Made by a program: the position numbers and the translations under genes. Source: Pseudomonas protegens (GTDB lineage Bacteria > Pseudomonadota > Gammaproteobacteria > Pseudomonadales > Pseudomonadaceae). From it: 64,000 bases of DNA. Shown here in pieces: positions 52,144 to 60,655 of this stretch; within the stretch, counting starts at the first letter, position 1; each line of letters begins with the position of its first letter. The stretch is taken from NCBI RefSeq assembly GCF_013407925.2, contig NZ_CP060201.1, forward strand, positions 1,674,001 through 1,738,000, given 5' to 3'. A model generated the notes under the pieces. That model ran no database searches. It saw only the letters and a list, made by a program, of their open reading frames with translations, and was not told the DNA's origin.

Positions 52144-53490
52144 TCAGACCGCCAGCGCACCCGCCCCCGGCGCGGCCAGCGCCAAACCGTCTTTCATGCG
52201 CTGGGAGTCATCGACAAAGCAACGGGCGGCCTGAAACAGAAACAGCAGGGTCAGGAACAGCGCCACCGGAATCAGGTACATGGCGTCGTGCAGGCCGATG
52301 GCCTTGAACTCCTCGGTCATCAGCTCGGCACCGGCGGCGTACATCGCCGAGTGGGCGAAATGGTCCGATAGCGCGCCGACCACCACCGGTCCCAGGCCGC
52401 CGCCCAGCAAGTACAGGCCGGCGAAGAACAAGGCCATGGCGGTGGCCCGCAAGCGCGGTTCGACCACATCCTGCAGGGCGGTGTAGACGCAGGTGTAGAA
52501 GTTGTAGGCAAACAGCCAGCCGATACTGAATACCGCAACGAACACCCCGATCTCGACGCGCCCGGCATGCAGCGCCCAGGCGGTGGCCAGGGTCGAGATG
52601 ATCAGGCTGCAGGCGGCGAACAGCAGGCGACCGTTGGCAATCCGCTGATGGATCTTGTCGGCGAACCAGCCGCCCAGGGTCAGCCCCACCAGCCCGGTGA
52701 CCCCGACAATCAGCCCGGTGGCCATCGCTGCCTCCTGCAAGGGCATGAGGAAGTAACGCTGGAGCATCGGCACCAGGAACGAGTTGCAGGCGTAGGTGGC
52801 GAAGTTGAAGGTCAGCCCGGCCAGGGTCAGCCAGAGAAAGGTCGGAATCGCCAGCACCCGGCGGATCGGTCGGTCGATGGGTACCTGCGCCACCTTCACC
52901 GTTTCCGCGGCGCCGCGCTTGGGCTCCTTGATGAAGAACATGAACACCGCCAGCACCAGCCCCGGCACCGCGGCAATGAAGAACGGCGCTCGCCAGCTGT
53001 CGAAGGCCTTGACCATGGCTCCGATGGTGAAGAACGCCAGCACCAGCCCCAGGGGCAGGCCGAGCATGAAGATCCCCATGGCCCGAGCCCGGCGATGGGC
53101 TGGAAACAGATCGCCAATCAGCGAGTTGGCCGCCGGCGCATAGCTGGCTTCGCCGATGCCGACCCCCATGCGCACCAGCAGGAAGCTCCAGAAACTGCCG
53201 ACCATGCCGTTCACTGCGGTGAGTCCGCTCCACACCGCCAGCCCCCAGCCCATCAGTTTGCTGCGCGAGCCGGTGTCGGCCAGGCGCCCCAGGGGCAAGC
53301 CGGCGATGGCGTAGACGAGGGTGAAGGCGGTGCCGATGATCCCCAGCTGAAAATCGCTCAAGTGCCATTCCATGCGGATCGGCTCGATGATGATGGCGGG
53401 GATGGTGCGATCGAAGAAGTTGAACAGGTTTGCCAAAAACAACAGGAACAGAATGCGCCAGGCATTTGCCGCTTGAGTCGAGTTATCCAT
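52144..53490 (-). CDS. MFS transporter, Spinster-like
   Basis: 448 aa, twelve predicted membrane segments. LANLFNFFDRTIPAIIIEPI, the AIAGLPLGRLADTGSRSKL loop between TM2 and TM3, and RMGVGIGEASYAPAANSLIGDLFP are the marks of Spinster-type and related carriers. Prokaryotic members transport unknown, probably organic, anions or lipids. Single gene with no informative neighbours. Confidence 0.88.
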   Translation of the reverse strand: MDNSTQAANAWRILFLLFLANLFNFFDRTIPAIIIEPIRMEWHLSDFQLGIIGTAFTLVYAIAGLPLGRLADTGSRSKLMGWGLAVWSGLTAVNGMVGSFWSFLLVRMGVGIGEASYAPAANSLIGDLFPAHRRARAMGIFMLGLPLGLVLAFFTIGAMVKAFDSWRAPFFIAAVPGLVLAVFMFFIKEPKRGAAETVKVAQVPIDRPIRRVLAIPTFLWLTLAGLTFNFATYACNSFLVPMLQRYFLMPLQEAAMATGLIVGVTGLVGLTLGGWFADKIHQRIANGRLLFAACSLIISTLATAWALHAGRVEIGVFVAVFSIGWLFAYNFYTCVYTALQDVVEPRLRATAMALFFAGLYLLGGGLGPVVVGALSDHFAHSAMYAAGAELMTEEFKAIGLHDAMYLIPVALFLTLLFLFQAARCFVDDSQRMKDGLALAAPGAGALAV

Positions 53491-53815
53491 GAGTCGATCT
53501 CTTTATTGTTATTCGGCCAGACACAAGCGAGCCTGGAAGCTGCAATCTAGTCAGGCCCGGGGCAACTGTCTGTGATCATTCGCCAGCCTGATATGGACCC
53601 ATCGCAGCCAGGCGTCCGGGCCCGGCCCCAAGGCGCCGCCCCCGGCATCGGCAAATCCGCCACAGCCCCCGTTACCCGGGCGTTTCCCAGTCTTTTCAAG
53701 GGTTTGGCCGAGGCTGAAAAAATACCTCGCGCCCCCCCTTCCCATGGCCGTTGGGAAGCCTAGAATAGCCGCCTGCCTGCCCCCTTTACCCTTCTCTTTC
53801 CCTTTGAATACGCCC
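53491..53815. other. Divergent intergenic region
   Basis: 325 bp between the divergent MFS and YkgJ-type genes. It is pyrimidine-rich before the YkgJ start and holds no gene I can support. No clear operator; promoter hexamers are not convincing. Confidence 0.4.
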
Positions 53816-54184
53816 ATGTCCGAAGCCAGTCCGTGTCTGAATTGCGGTGCCTGCTGTTCATACTTTCGTGTGTCTTTTTTCTGGGGCGAATGCGCCTCAT
53901 CCGGTGGCACGGTCCCCGATGATCTGGTGCAGAGCATCAATCCCACGCGGGTGGCCATGCTCGGCACCGACTGCAAGTCGCCGCGCTGCATCGCCCTTGA
54001 AGGCGAGGTCGGCCAGCGTGTGAGCTGTTCAATTTATGAACAGCGCTCCAGCCCGTGCCGGGAGTTCGAAGCCTCCTGGGCCGACGGCCAGCACAACAGT
54101 GATTGCGACGCTGCTCGCGCGGCCTTCGGCCTCGCGCCACTGGACCCCATCGATCACGAACCCTGGTTCGAGAAAAGCGCTTAG
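53816..54184 (+). CDS. YkgJ family cysteine-cluster protein
   Basis: 122 aa from the ATG at 53816; a longer frame from 53744 adds a non-conserved leader. CLNCGACCSYFRVSFFWGEC, KSPRCIALEGEVG, VSCSIYEQRSSPCREFE and SDCDAARAAFGL give eight or more Cys in the CxxCxxCC...C pattern of YkgJ (UPF0153) proteins, thought to bind zinc or an Fe-S cluster. The function is unknown. Confidence 0.9.
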   Translation: MSEASPCLNCGACCSYFRVSFFWGECASSGGTVPDDLVQSINPTRVAMLGTDCKSPRCIALEGEVGQRVSCSIYEQRSSPCREFEASWADGQHNSDCDAARAAFGLAPLDPIDHEPWFEKSA

Positions 54185-54326
54185 CACCATTGGCGATAGC
54201 GCCCATAAGCAAATCATTGGCACCCACATGCCACCTCCCATTGCAGCCACCGGGTGCCTTCTATACTCCAAGCACTCGTTGGCGCGCGGGTCCGCCGACA
54301 TTCTATGACTCAGAGATGGGCATGCT

Positions 54327-56591
54327 ATGGACTGGCTGGGTCTGCATTTCATCAGCGAGCTTCCAGACAGTGGGCAGGTGGTCCTGCACTGCACTCATAA
54401 CCCGGTCCTGGTGCTATTGGCCTACCTGGTGGCCTGCGCCGCCAGCTTCGCGACCCTGGACATGGCCGAACGCGTCAGTCACGTCGAGCAACCTTCCAGT
54501 CAACGCCTGTGGCGCTGGGTCGGCGCCTGCTGCCTGGCCGGCGGTATCTGGAGCATGCACTTCATCGGCATGCTGGCGTTCGAAGCGCCGCTGAAGATTC
54601 ACTACGCCCTGCCAGCGACCCTGTTGTCCCTGCTCATCGCCCTGATTGCCGCCTGGCTGGCGATGAACACCCTGAGCCATAAGCAGTTGCCTTTGTGGCG
54701 CTGCGCTATTGCCGCGATCTGGATCGGCCTGGGCATCAGCGGCATGCACTACGTCGGCGTCTCGGCCATGCGCTCCAGCGCCAGCCTGTATTACCAGCCG
54801 CTGCTCATGGGCCTGTCGCTGCTGCTGGCGATCGCCTGCAGCCTGGCGGCGCTGCTGCTGTCCCGGCACCTGCGCGAGGGCAGCGGGATGTTCCATCAAC
54901 TGCTCAAGTACGCCAGCAGCCTGTTGCTGGGCGGCGGCATCGTGCTGATGCACTTCACCGGCATGTGGTCCATGACCCTGGTGTTGCCCGCCGGCAGCCC
55001 GGTGGTCACGGCGATTCCCAACGAGCACCTGCAACTGGGCCTGACCCTCAGCGTGATCATCCTGCTGATCATCGGCAGCGGCATCAGCGCGGCCCTGGCG
55101 GACAAGAAACTGCAGCACAAGGAACGCGACCTGCGCCGGGTCAACGCCTTGCTCTCGCAACTGGACCAGGCGCGGATGTCCCTGCAGCAGGTGGCCCACT
55201 ACGACGCCCTGACCAACCTGATCAACCGCCGCGGCTTCAACCAGCTGTTCGCGGAAAGACTCATGGAGAAGACCCGATACGGCGGCATGCTGGCGGTGAT
55301 GTTCCTCGACATCGACCATTTCAAGCGCATCAACGACAGCCTGGGCCACGACGCCGGCGACGAGTTGCTCAAGGTCATCGCCCGGCATATCAAGAGTTCC
55401 ACCCGCAGCCATGAAGACGTGGTAGCCCGCCTCGGCGGCGACGAGTTCTGCATTCTCATCAGTCTGAATGAGCGCGATGAGGCGCGGCACATGGCCCAGC
55501 GCATCATGCACAGGATGAAGGAGCCGATCGAGCTCGGCGGCCGGCGCATGGTCATGACCACCAGCATCGGCATCAGCGTCTTCCCCGATGACGGCAAGAC
55601 CTGCGAGGAACTGCTGAAAAACGCCGACCTGGCGCTCTATCAATCCAAAGACTCCGGGCGCAATACCCTGCATTTCTTCAATACCAGCCTCAAGACCCGG
55701 GCCACCCTGGAGCTGCAGCTGGAAGAGGAACTGCGCAACGCCCTGCGCGATGATCAAGGGCTGCAGCTGTACTACCAGCCGATCTACGACCTCAAGCGCG
55801 CCAGGGTCACCAAGCTCGAAGCCCTGATCCGCTGGCAACACCCGCAGCACGGGCTGCTGAGCCCGGATCGCTTCATCAACATCGCCGAAGCCAACGGCAT
55901 GATCGCCGAACTGGACAACTGGGTGCTGCGCAAGGCCTGCCAGGACCTGAGCCAGCTCTCGCAACAGGGGCGCGGCGAGCTGAAGATCGCGGTCAACTGC
56001 TCGGCCCTGAACCTGACGCGCGAGGCCCTGGCCACGGAAATCGAAAGCGCCCTGCGCGATGCCCGGGTGGCGCCGCAGCGCCTGGAGCTGGAGGTCACGG
56101 AAAACGCCCTGATGGGCAACATCGCCAGCACCCTGGCGCTGCTCCAGCAGATCCGCGACCTGGGTGTATCGCTGTCGATCGACGACTTCGGCACGGGCTA
56201 TTCGTCCCTGGCCTACCTCAAGCGCCTGCCGCTCAACACCCTGAAGATCGATCGCTCGTTCATTCAGGACATCCCCTATTCAACCCAGGACATGGAGATC
56301 GTGCAGGCGATCATCGTGATGGCCCACACCCTGCACCTGCAGGTGGTCACCGAGGGGGTCGAGACCCTGGAGCAACAGCGTTTCCTGGAATGCTACGGCT
56401 GCGACTACCTGCAGGGCTATCTGCTCAGCCGCCCGGTGCCGCTGGCGGATCTGCACCGGGTGCTGGATGAACTGGACCGGCTCAATCCACCGCTGCCGGA
56501 TCCCGGTACAGGCGGATCAGGGTCGCCGGATCCTGCTCCAGGTAGCCCTGTGCTCCATGCAGGCGCATCAACTGTGCAGCTAATCCGCTGA
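54327..56591 (+). CDS. MHYT-GGDEF-EAL membrane protein, MucR-like c-di-GMP enzyme
   Basis: 754 aa. Seven N-terminal membrane segments carry three MHYT-type motifs: MHFIGM (77-82), MHYVGV (140-145) and MHFTGM (208-213), thought to sense oxygen, CO or NO through bound metal. The diguanylate cyclase domain has GGDEF at 370-374. The phosphodiesterase domain has EAL at 498-500 and DDFGTGYSS at 619-627, so both appear catalytically intact. This is the MucR architecture (P. aeruginosa MucR is about 685 aa and regulates alginate). The last about 36 residues (PDPGTGGSGSPDPAPGSPV) are low complexity and lie antisense over the next gene, suggesting a lost original stop. Confidence 0.92.
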   Translation: MDWLGLHFISELPDSGQVVLHCTHNPVLVLLAYLVACAASFATLDMAERVSHVEQPSSQRLWRWVGACCLAGGIWSMHFIGMLAFEAPLKIHYALPATLLSLLIALIAAWLAMNTLSHKQLPLWRCAIAAIWIGLGISGMHYVGVSAMRSSASLYYQPLLMGLSLLLAIACSLAALLLSRHLREGSGMFHQLLKYASSLLLGGGIVLMHFTGMWSMTLVLPAGSPVVTAIPNEHLQLGLTLSVIILLIIGSGISAALADKKLQHKERDLRRVNALLSQLDQARMSLQQVAHYDALTNLINRRGFNQLFAERLMEKTRYGGMLAVMFLDIDHFKRINDSLGHDAGDELLKVIARHIKSSTRSHEDVVARLGGDEFCILISLNERDEARHMAQRIMHRMKEPIELGGRRMVMTTSIGISVFPDDGKTCEELLKNADLALYQSKDSGRNTLHFFNTSLKTRATLELQLEEELRNALRDDQGLQLYYQPIYDLKRARVTKLEALIRWQHPQHGLLSPDRFINIAEANGMIAELDNWVLRKACQDLSQLSQQGRGELKIAVNCSALNLTREALATEIESALRDARVAPQRLELEVTENALMGNIASTLALLQQIRDLGVSLSIDDFGTGYSSLAYLKRLPLNTLKIDRSFIQDIPYSTQDMEIVQAIIVMAHTLHLQVVTEGVETLEQQRFLECYGCDYLQGYLLSRPVPLADLHRVLDELDRLNPPLPDPGTGGSGSPDPAPGSPVLHAGASTVQLIR

Positions 56592-57378
56592 TGGGGGTCG
56601 CCGAACCCTGCTCCCGGGACAACTTCACCGCGCCATCCAGGTCCTTGAGCAAGGTCCGCACATGCCACTTCACCGGCTCGAAACGGCTCTCGGCCATTTG
56701 CGGAGCGAGAATCTGCAAGGGTTTCGAGTCGGCAAAGCCACCGGCCAGGGCCTCGGCGATGAGTCTGGCATCCACGCCCGAACGCTCGGCCAGGGCCACC
56801 ACTTCGGCGATCACCAGGGCGTTGCAGGCGACGATCATCTGGTTGCAGGCCTTGGTCACCTGACCGGCGCCCACCGCGCCCATGTGCGTAACCCGCTGCC
56901 CCAATGCCAGCAACACCGGGCGTACCCGCTCAACATCTGCCGCCTCACCACCAACCATGATCGCCAGGCTGCCGGCCTCGGCGCCCGGGGTACCGCCGGA
57001 AACCGGGGCGTCGACCCAGGCCATGCCGGTGTCTCGAGCCAGGGCCGCAGCCATGTCCCGGGTGGCGCTGGGCTCCAGGCTGGACAGGTCCAGCAGCAGT
57101 TGCCCGGCCCGGGCGCCCTGGGCGACGCCATCGACACCAAACACCACCTCGCGCACCACCTCGGTATTGGCCAGGCACAGCAGCACCAGATCGGCGTGTT
57201 CACACAGTTGCGCCGGTGTGGCCACTTGTCGCGCCCCGGCGGCCACCAGGGGCGCGCATTTCTGCGGATTGCGGTTCCATACCGTCAGCGGATAGCCCGC
57301 CGCCAGCAGGCGGCGGCACATGGGCAGCCCCATCAGGCCGATCCCGGCAAACCCGAGTGAAGGTAACGCTGACATCAT
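56482..57378 (-). CDS. NAD(P)-dependent oxidoreductase, 3-hydroxyisobutyrate dehydrogenase family
   Basis: 298 aa. Rossmann motif GFAGIGLMGLPMCRRLLAAG (residues 9-28), then DAPVSGGTPGAEAGSLAIMVGG (substrate loop) and AVGAGQVTKACNQMIVACN with the catalytic Lys (Lys about 171). The family includes GarR (tartronate semialdehyde reductase) and GlxR; substrate unresolved. Its 3' 110 bp overlap the end of the MHYT-GGDEF-EAL gene on the other strand. Confidence 0.9.
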   Translation of the reverse strand: MMSALPSLGFAGIGLMGLPMCRRLLAAGYPLTVWNRNPQKCAPLVAAGARQVATPAQLCEHADLVLLCLANTEVVREVVFGVDGVAQGARAGQLLLDLSSLEPSATRDMAAALARDTGMAWVDAPVSGGTPGAEAGSLAIMVGGEAADVERVRPVLLALGQRVTHMGAVGAGQVTKACNQMIVACNALVIAEVVALAERSGVDARLIAEALAGGFADSKPLQILAPQMAESRFEPVKWHVRTLLKDLDGAVKLSREQGSATPISGLAAQLMRLHGAQGYLEQDPATLIRLYRDPAAVD

Positions 57379-57576
57379 ATTGCCCCCATTTGATTAAAGA
57401 TCGTCGAATACTGGCCGATTCATCATGATTCAGGAAAGGATTCCCCCGAGCGACGCTCAGTAAATACCCTGACGCCTTGGGCAAAATTCGCGCTCCACGC
57501 AGCGACGAGGTCCCATTCCGTGATGGCTCGCTGACACCTCGTCCCCGAGCCAACCAGACCAGGCATATGGCGCACA

Positions 57577-59757
57577 ATGACTTCTAAAAACAATCCTGCC
57601 AACGCAGTCTCCGAGATGACGCTGACCTCCCCCACATCAAGCCCCTCAGATACGAAGCCATTGTCCAGTTCACGCCCCCTGTCGACCCAGCAGTACCTGT
57701 ATTTCACCGAAACCAATACCGATCGCATCCTCGACAACCTCGATGGCCTGCGCGATTCGGTGTTCCCGCGCCCACCGCACCTGGAAGACGAGCAGGAAAA
57801 CCGCCGCGACCAGGAGTTCCCGTCGGTGTGCCTGATCGGCCTGGGCCGCTGCGGCTCCAACATCGCCCTGGACGTGGCGGAGCTGGTGTACAACGCCCGC
57901 AAGTTCTACCTCAACGAATTCAATAACGAAGACAAGGCCTACGAAGGCGGCTACAGCCCCGCGCAGTGGATCCGCCAGAACCTGCGCCTGGGCCAGAGCA
58001 AGGCCAGCAAGCCGGTGTTCCTGGTGGAGCCGCTGGTGATGCTCGGTGACCTGGACAAGGACATCGCCGGGCGCATCCGCTTCTCGCGCAAGGGCGAGAA
58101 GAGCGGCTTTATCCGCGACTACAGCAAGATGAAGATCATGGACCTCTCGGAAGTCCACGCCGGTGGTGCCGGTAACGCACCGATCCTCGGCCAGTACCTG
58201 GCCAAGATCATCCTCAACAAGGACACCCAGCGCTTCTCCAGCCCTGACTGGAAAATGATCCACTCGTACCTGATCGATTCCTGCGGGATCAAGGCCAACC
58301 AGTCGCGCCTGTACTTCTCGATCTTCAGCGCCGGCGGCGGTACCGGTTCGGGCATGGCCTCGGAGTTCGGCCTGGCCCAGCAGTACTCGTACATGAACAA
58401 GACCTTCGACACCAAGCCGATGGACGAGCACGACAGCAAGAGCGGGCACTCCTTCGTCTTCGAGCCGATCTTCACCAGCGGCATCTGCGTACTGCCGAAC
58501 ATTTCGGACCATCGCAGCGAAATGTCCGAGGCGCTGCACATCAACGCCGGCCGCCTGCTGTGCAAATACCTTTCGGAAGAGTGGGACTTCTCCTACAACT
58601 TCGACAATGAAGACAGCAGCGAAGCCAGCGTCATGGGGCGGATCCGTCCGTGGAACGCGATGATGCTGATCTCCAACGACATCATGCGTTACGCCGAAGA
58701 AAGCGATGACGGCAACATCCAGAACATCGACGTCAACGCCATGGAGAAGCACGCCAACCAGTACATCTCCCAGCAGATCTTCAACATCCTCACCGCCCAG
58801 GCGGTGACCACCGACTACGACCAGAACTACTTCCGGCGTGCCGGCATCGACATCGGCGAGACTATTCGCCTGGACGCCAACGACCTGTTCATGAGCCTGG
58901 CCGGCCCGGTGGCGATCGCCTACGCCGAATCCGTGGTGCCGGAGCAGCCGGTGCCCACCGGCGACAAGTTCAAGGTGTTCGAGAAAGAGCCACAGCGCCT
59001 GAACATCGACGACCTGTTCTTCCGCTCCATCGACCTGCCGCACTTCAACAAAGTGACCCAGGCCATCGAGGGCATCAGCCTGCTGCCGATCGAGTCCAAG
59101 CGCTATCGCGCGGCCCTGGAGCAGTACAAGGCCTCGGGTTATGACGCGGCGGCGCTGCACGACCTGCACTTCTTCAAGAACTGCTCGTCGGTGGTGTCGA
59201 TCGTCTCCCTGCCCAAGGACTACAAGCTGTCGTACATGGACCTGAACCGGCTCAAGACCCACCTCAACAGCCTGTTCCCCAACACCACCCTCAAGCGCTA
59301 CGCGCTGGTGATCGGTGCCTCGGCCAACCTCTCGCTGACCACCCTGATCGCCAAGAGCCCGTGCCTGTCGGACGACTTCCTGACCCTGATCGTGGCCTTT
59401 ATCAAGCGTTGCTTTGCGCGTAATCCGTACCGCTTCGACGACACCCTGGACAATTCGGTACTGGATTTCATCGTCAGCGAGCACTTCGACGAAGACCGCA
59501 TCGACGATCTGCTCAACGAATTCGAGAACCCGGCGAAGATCCTCGACACCAACTGGTACGCGATCAAGCCGATGTACGAGAAGAAATACCGCGAGCTGAT
59601 CAACGACAAGGACAAGTTCGTCTCGATCAACGACATCCGCCTGTCCCGGGATTGCGTGAAGAAGGCCATCAAGTACCTGCGCGAGATCTACCGCCACCGC
59701 ATCGGCAAGACCCGGGTCATCTCGCTCAACAGCCACACCGGCAAGACCGCCTATTAA
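57577..59757 (+). CDS. Tubulin/FtsZ-superfamily protein of unknown function (Tubulin_2-like)
   Basis: 726 aa. A nucleotide-binding fold of tubulin type is indicated by LIGLGRCGSNIALDVAEL (residues 86-103, T1-like), GGAGNAPILG (196-205), and the tubulin signature GGGTGSG at 253-259 in SAGGGTGSGMASEF. The N-terminal 35 residues are Ser/Thr/Pro-rich and probably disordered; the last 150 are charged and helical. FtsZ (about 400 aa) and phage PhuZ (about 320 aa) are much shorter. No ribosome binding site is clear before ATG 57577; ATG 57616 is an alternative start. The gene stands alone. It probably binds GTP, and filament formation is inference. Confidence 0.8.
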   Translation: MTSKNNPANAVSEMTLTSPTSSPSDTKPLSSSRPLSTQQYLYFTETNTDRILDNLDGLRDSVFPRPPHLEDEQENRRDQEFPSVCLIGLGRCGSNIALDVAELVYNARKFYLNEFNNEDKAYEGGYSPAQWIRQNLRLGQSKASKPVFLVEPLVMLGDLDKDIAGRIRFSRKGEKSGFIRDYSKMKIMDLSEVHAGGAGNAPILGQYLAKIILNKDTQRFSSPDWKMIHSYLIDSCGIKANQSRLYFSIFSAGGGTGSGMASEFGLAQQYSYMNKTFDTKPMDEHDSKSGHSFVFEPIFTSGICVLPNISDHRSEMSEALHINAGRLLCKYLSEEWDFSYNFDNEDSSEASVMGRIRPWNAMMLISNDIMRYAEESDDGNIQNIDVNAMEKHANQYISQQIFNILTAQAVTTDYDQNYFRRAGIDIGETIRLDANDLFMSLAGPVAIAYAESVVPEQPVPTGDKFKVFEKEPQRLNIDDLFFRSIDLPHFNKVTQAIEGISLLPIESKRYRAALEQYKASGYDAAALHDLHFFKNCSSVVSIVSLPKDYKLSYMDLNRLKTHLNSLFPNTTLKRYALVIGASANLSLTTLIAKSPCLSDDFLTLIVAFIKRCFARNPYRFDDTLDNSVLDFIVSEHFDEDRIDDLLNEFENPAKILDTNWYAIKPMYEKKYRELINDKDKFVSINDIRLSRDCVKKAIKYLREIYRHRIGKTRVISLNSHTGKTAY

Positions 59758-59770
59758 GAAGGGCTGCGCG

Positions 59771-59813
59771 GCAAGCCGGCTCCTACAGGGCGTAGGGCCA
59801 GCTTGCCGGCGAA
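59771..59813. repeat. REPIN: inverted family-B REP units
   Basis: GCAAGCCGGCTCCTACA (59771-59787) facing GTAGGGCCAGCTTGCCGGCG plus AA (59792-59813), with a 4-bp centre. Just past the tubulin-like gene. Confidence 0.78.
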
Positions 59814-60009
59814 TGGGTTATTGGCTCACACCGCGAAACAATTAAACAGCTCGTCGGATGGGCTTGAAACTGTGCCCCTTCCGTGAACGTCACCCTGGCT
59901 GGAAACCTTGTGGGGCCTTTCTCCACGGCAAGGTGCCATCACTGAATTCACGGTTACTCGGCTACACACTTTTGTCCGACAAAATGCCGCACCAAATCGG
60001 CGCACGCCG

Positions 60010-60315
60010 TCAGCGCGCTGCTCTTTCCTGGGTCAGAATCCAGGGCGAAACCACCACCGCCCACAGCTGCGGATCACGTTCCAACAGATCGGACGCCCGC
60101 GTTGCAGACAGCTTTTCAACCTTCCCCTCGGCCAGCCAGGCCGCGACTTTTTGCGCCTCGTTCTGCGCCACCGCCTGGGCCGCCTCGATCAGATCCAGGT
60201 CGGCGTCGACCCACAATAGGGCACCCTTGGCGAAGAACGGCTCCAGTTCCTTCCAGCTGATAGATGCGGTCTCACCAAGCAGCTTGGCATAGAGGGTGCT
60301 AGGTTCTTGAGTCAT
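60010..60315 (-). CDS. DUF2288 family protein
   Basis: 101 aa from the ATG at 60315; a longer frame to 60453 lacks similarity. TLYAKLLGETASISWKELEPFFAKGALLWVD (in parts), ADLDLIEAAQAVAQNEAQKV and VAAWLAEGKVEKLSATRASDL match the DUF2288 pattern. Cytoplasmic, probably alpha/beta, function unknown. Confidence 0.85.
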   Translation of the reverse strand: MTQEPSTLYAKLLGETASISWKELEPFFAKGALLWVDADLDLIEAAQAVAQNEAQKVAAWLAEGKVEKLSATRASDLLERDPQLWAVVVSPWILTQERAAR

Positions 60316-60655
60316 GGGACTGTCCAGAAATGAAATCGGCGCAATCATAACGTCGGTGCTCTGGCAGAAAAACCCAGAAGCAAACGCGTCACCGATCGAG
60401 AAGCTCAGAAGCGCCAGGGACTGACGCCGAACCGGGCGCAAGCCACGCCGCAAATCTGTCTTTTTCTTTCAATTAAGCGACACTCCGCGTTTTTGCCCCC
60501 AGCCGCCAGCTTTTCAAGCGAACAACCGGCGCTCTACACTGTACCGGTACAGTTGCCAGGGGCATTTCCGACGGATATTCGCGATATATCTGATTCGGTT
60601 CTGCGACCCAAGGCCGCCGGAACTATAAAAATTACAACAGTAAGAGTGGAGCACT
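60316..60655. other. Divergent intergenic region upstream of braC
   Basis: 340 bp between the DUF2288 gene and braC. It contains the 16-bp palindrome at 60538-60553 and a TATAAA-like -10 near 60625. The braC leader has a GTGGAG ribosome binding site. No gene is supported. Confidence 0.5.
60538..60553. promoter_or_regulatory. Perfect 16-bp palindrome upstream of braC
   Basis: ACTGTACCGGTACAGT, an exact palindrome without spacer, 103 bp before the braC start. It has the form of a TetR- or GntR-type operator. I cannot assign the regulator. Confidence 0.6.

Noticed and set aside
49374..52160. A 900-codon open frame antisense to rapA
   Set aside because: It mirrors the rapA frame in GC-rich codons, has His/Gln/Ala/Gly-biased composition and no domain. 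It is a shadow of rapA.
57504..57543. GACGAGGT / ACCTCGTC inverted repeat before the tubulin-like gene
   Set aside because: Eight-base arms with a 24-nt loop and no further context; within what a GC-rich region gives by chance.
57577..59757. Phage PhuZ or plasmid TubZ origin of the tubulin-like gene
   Set aside because: The size differs greatly, no phage or partition genes surround it, and base composition matches the neighbours.
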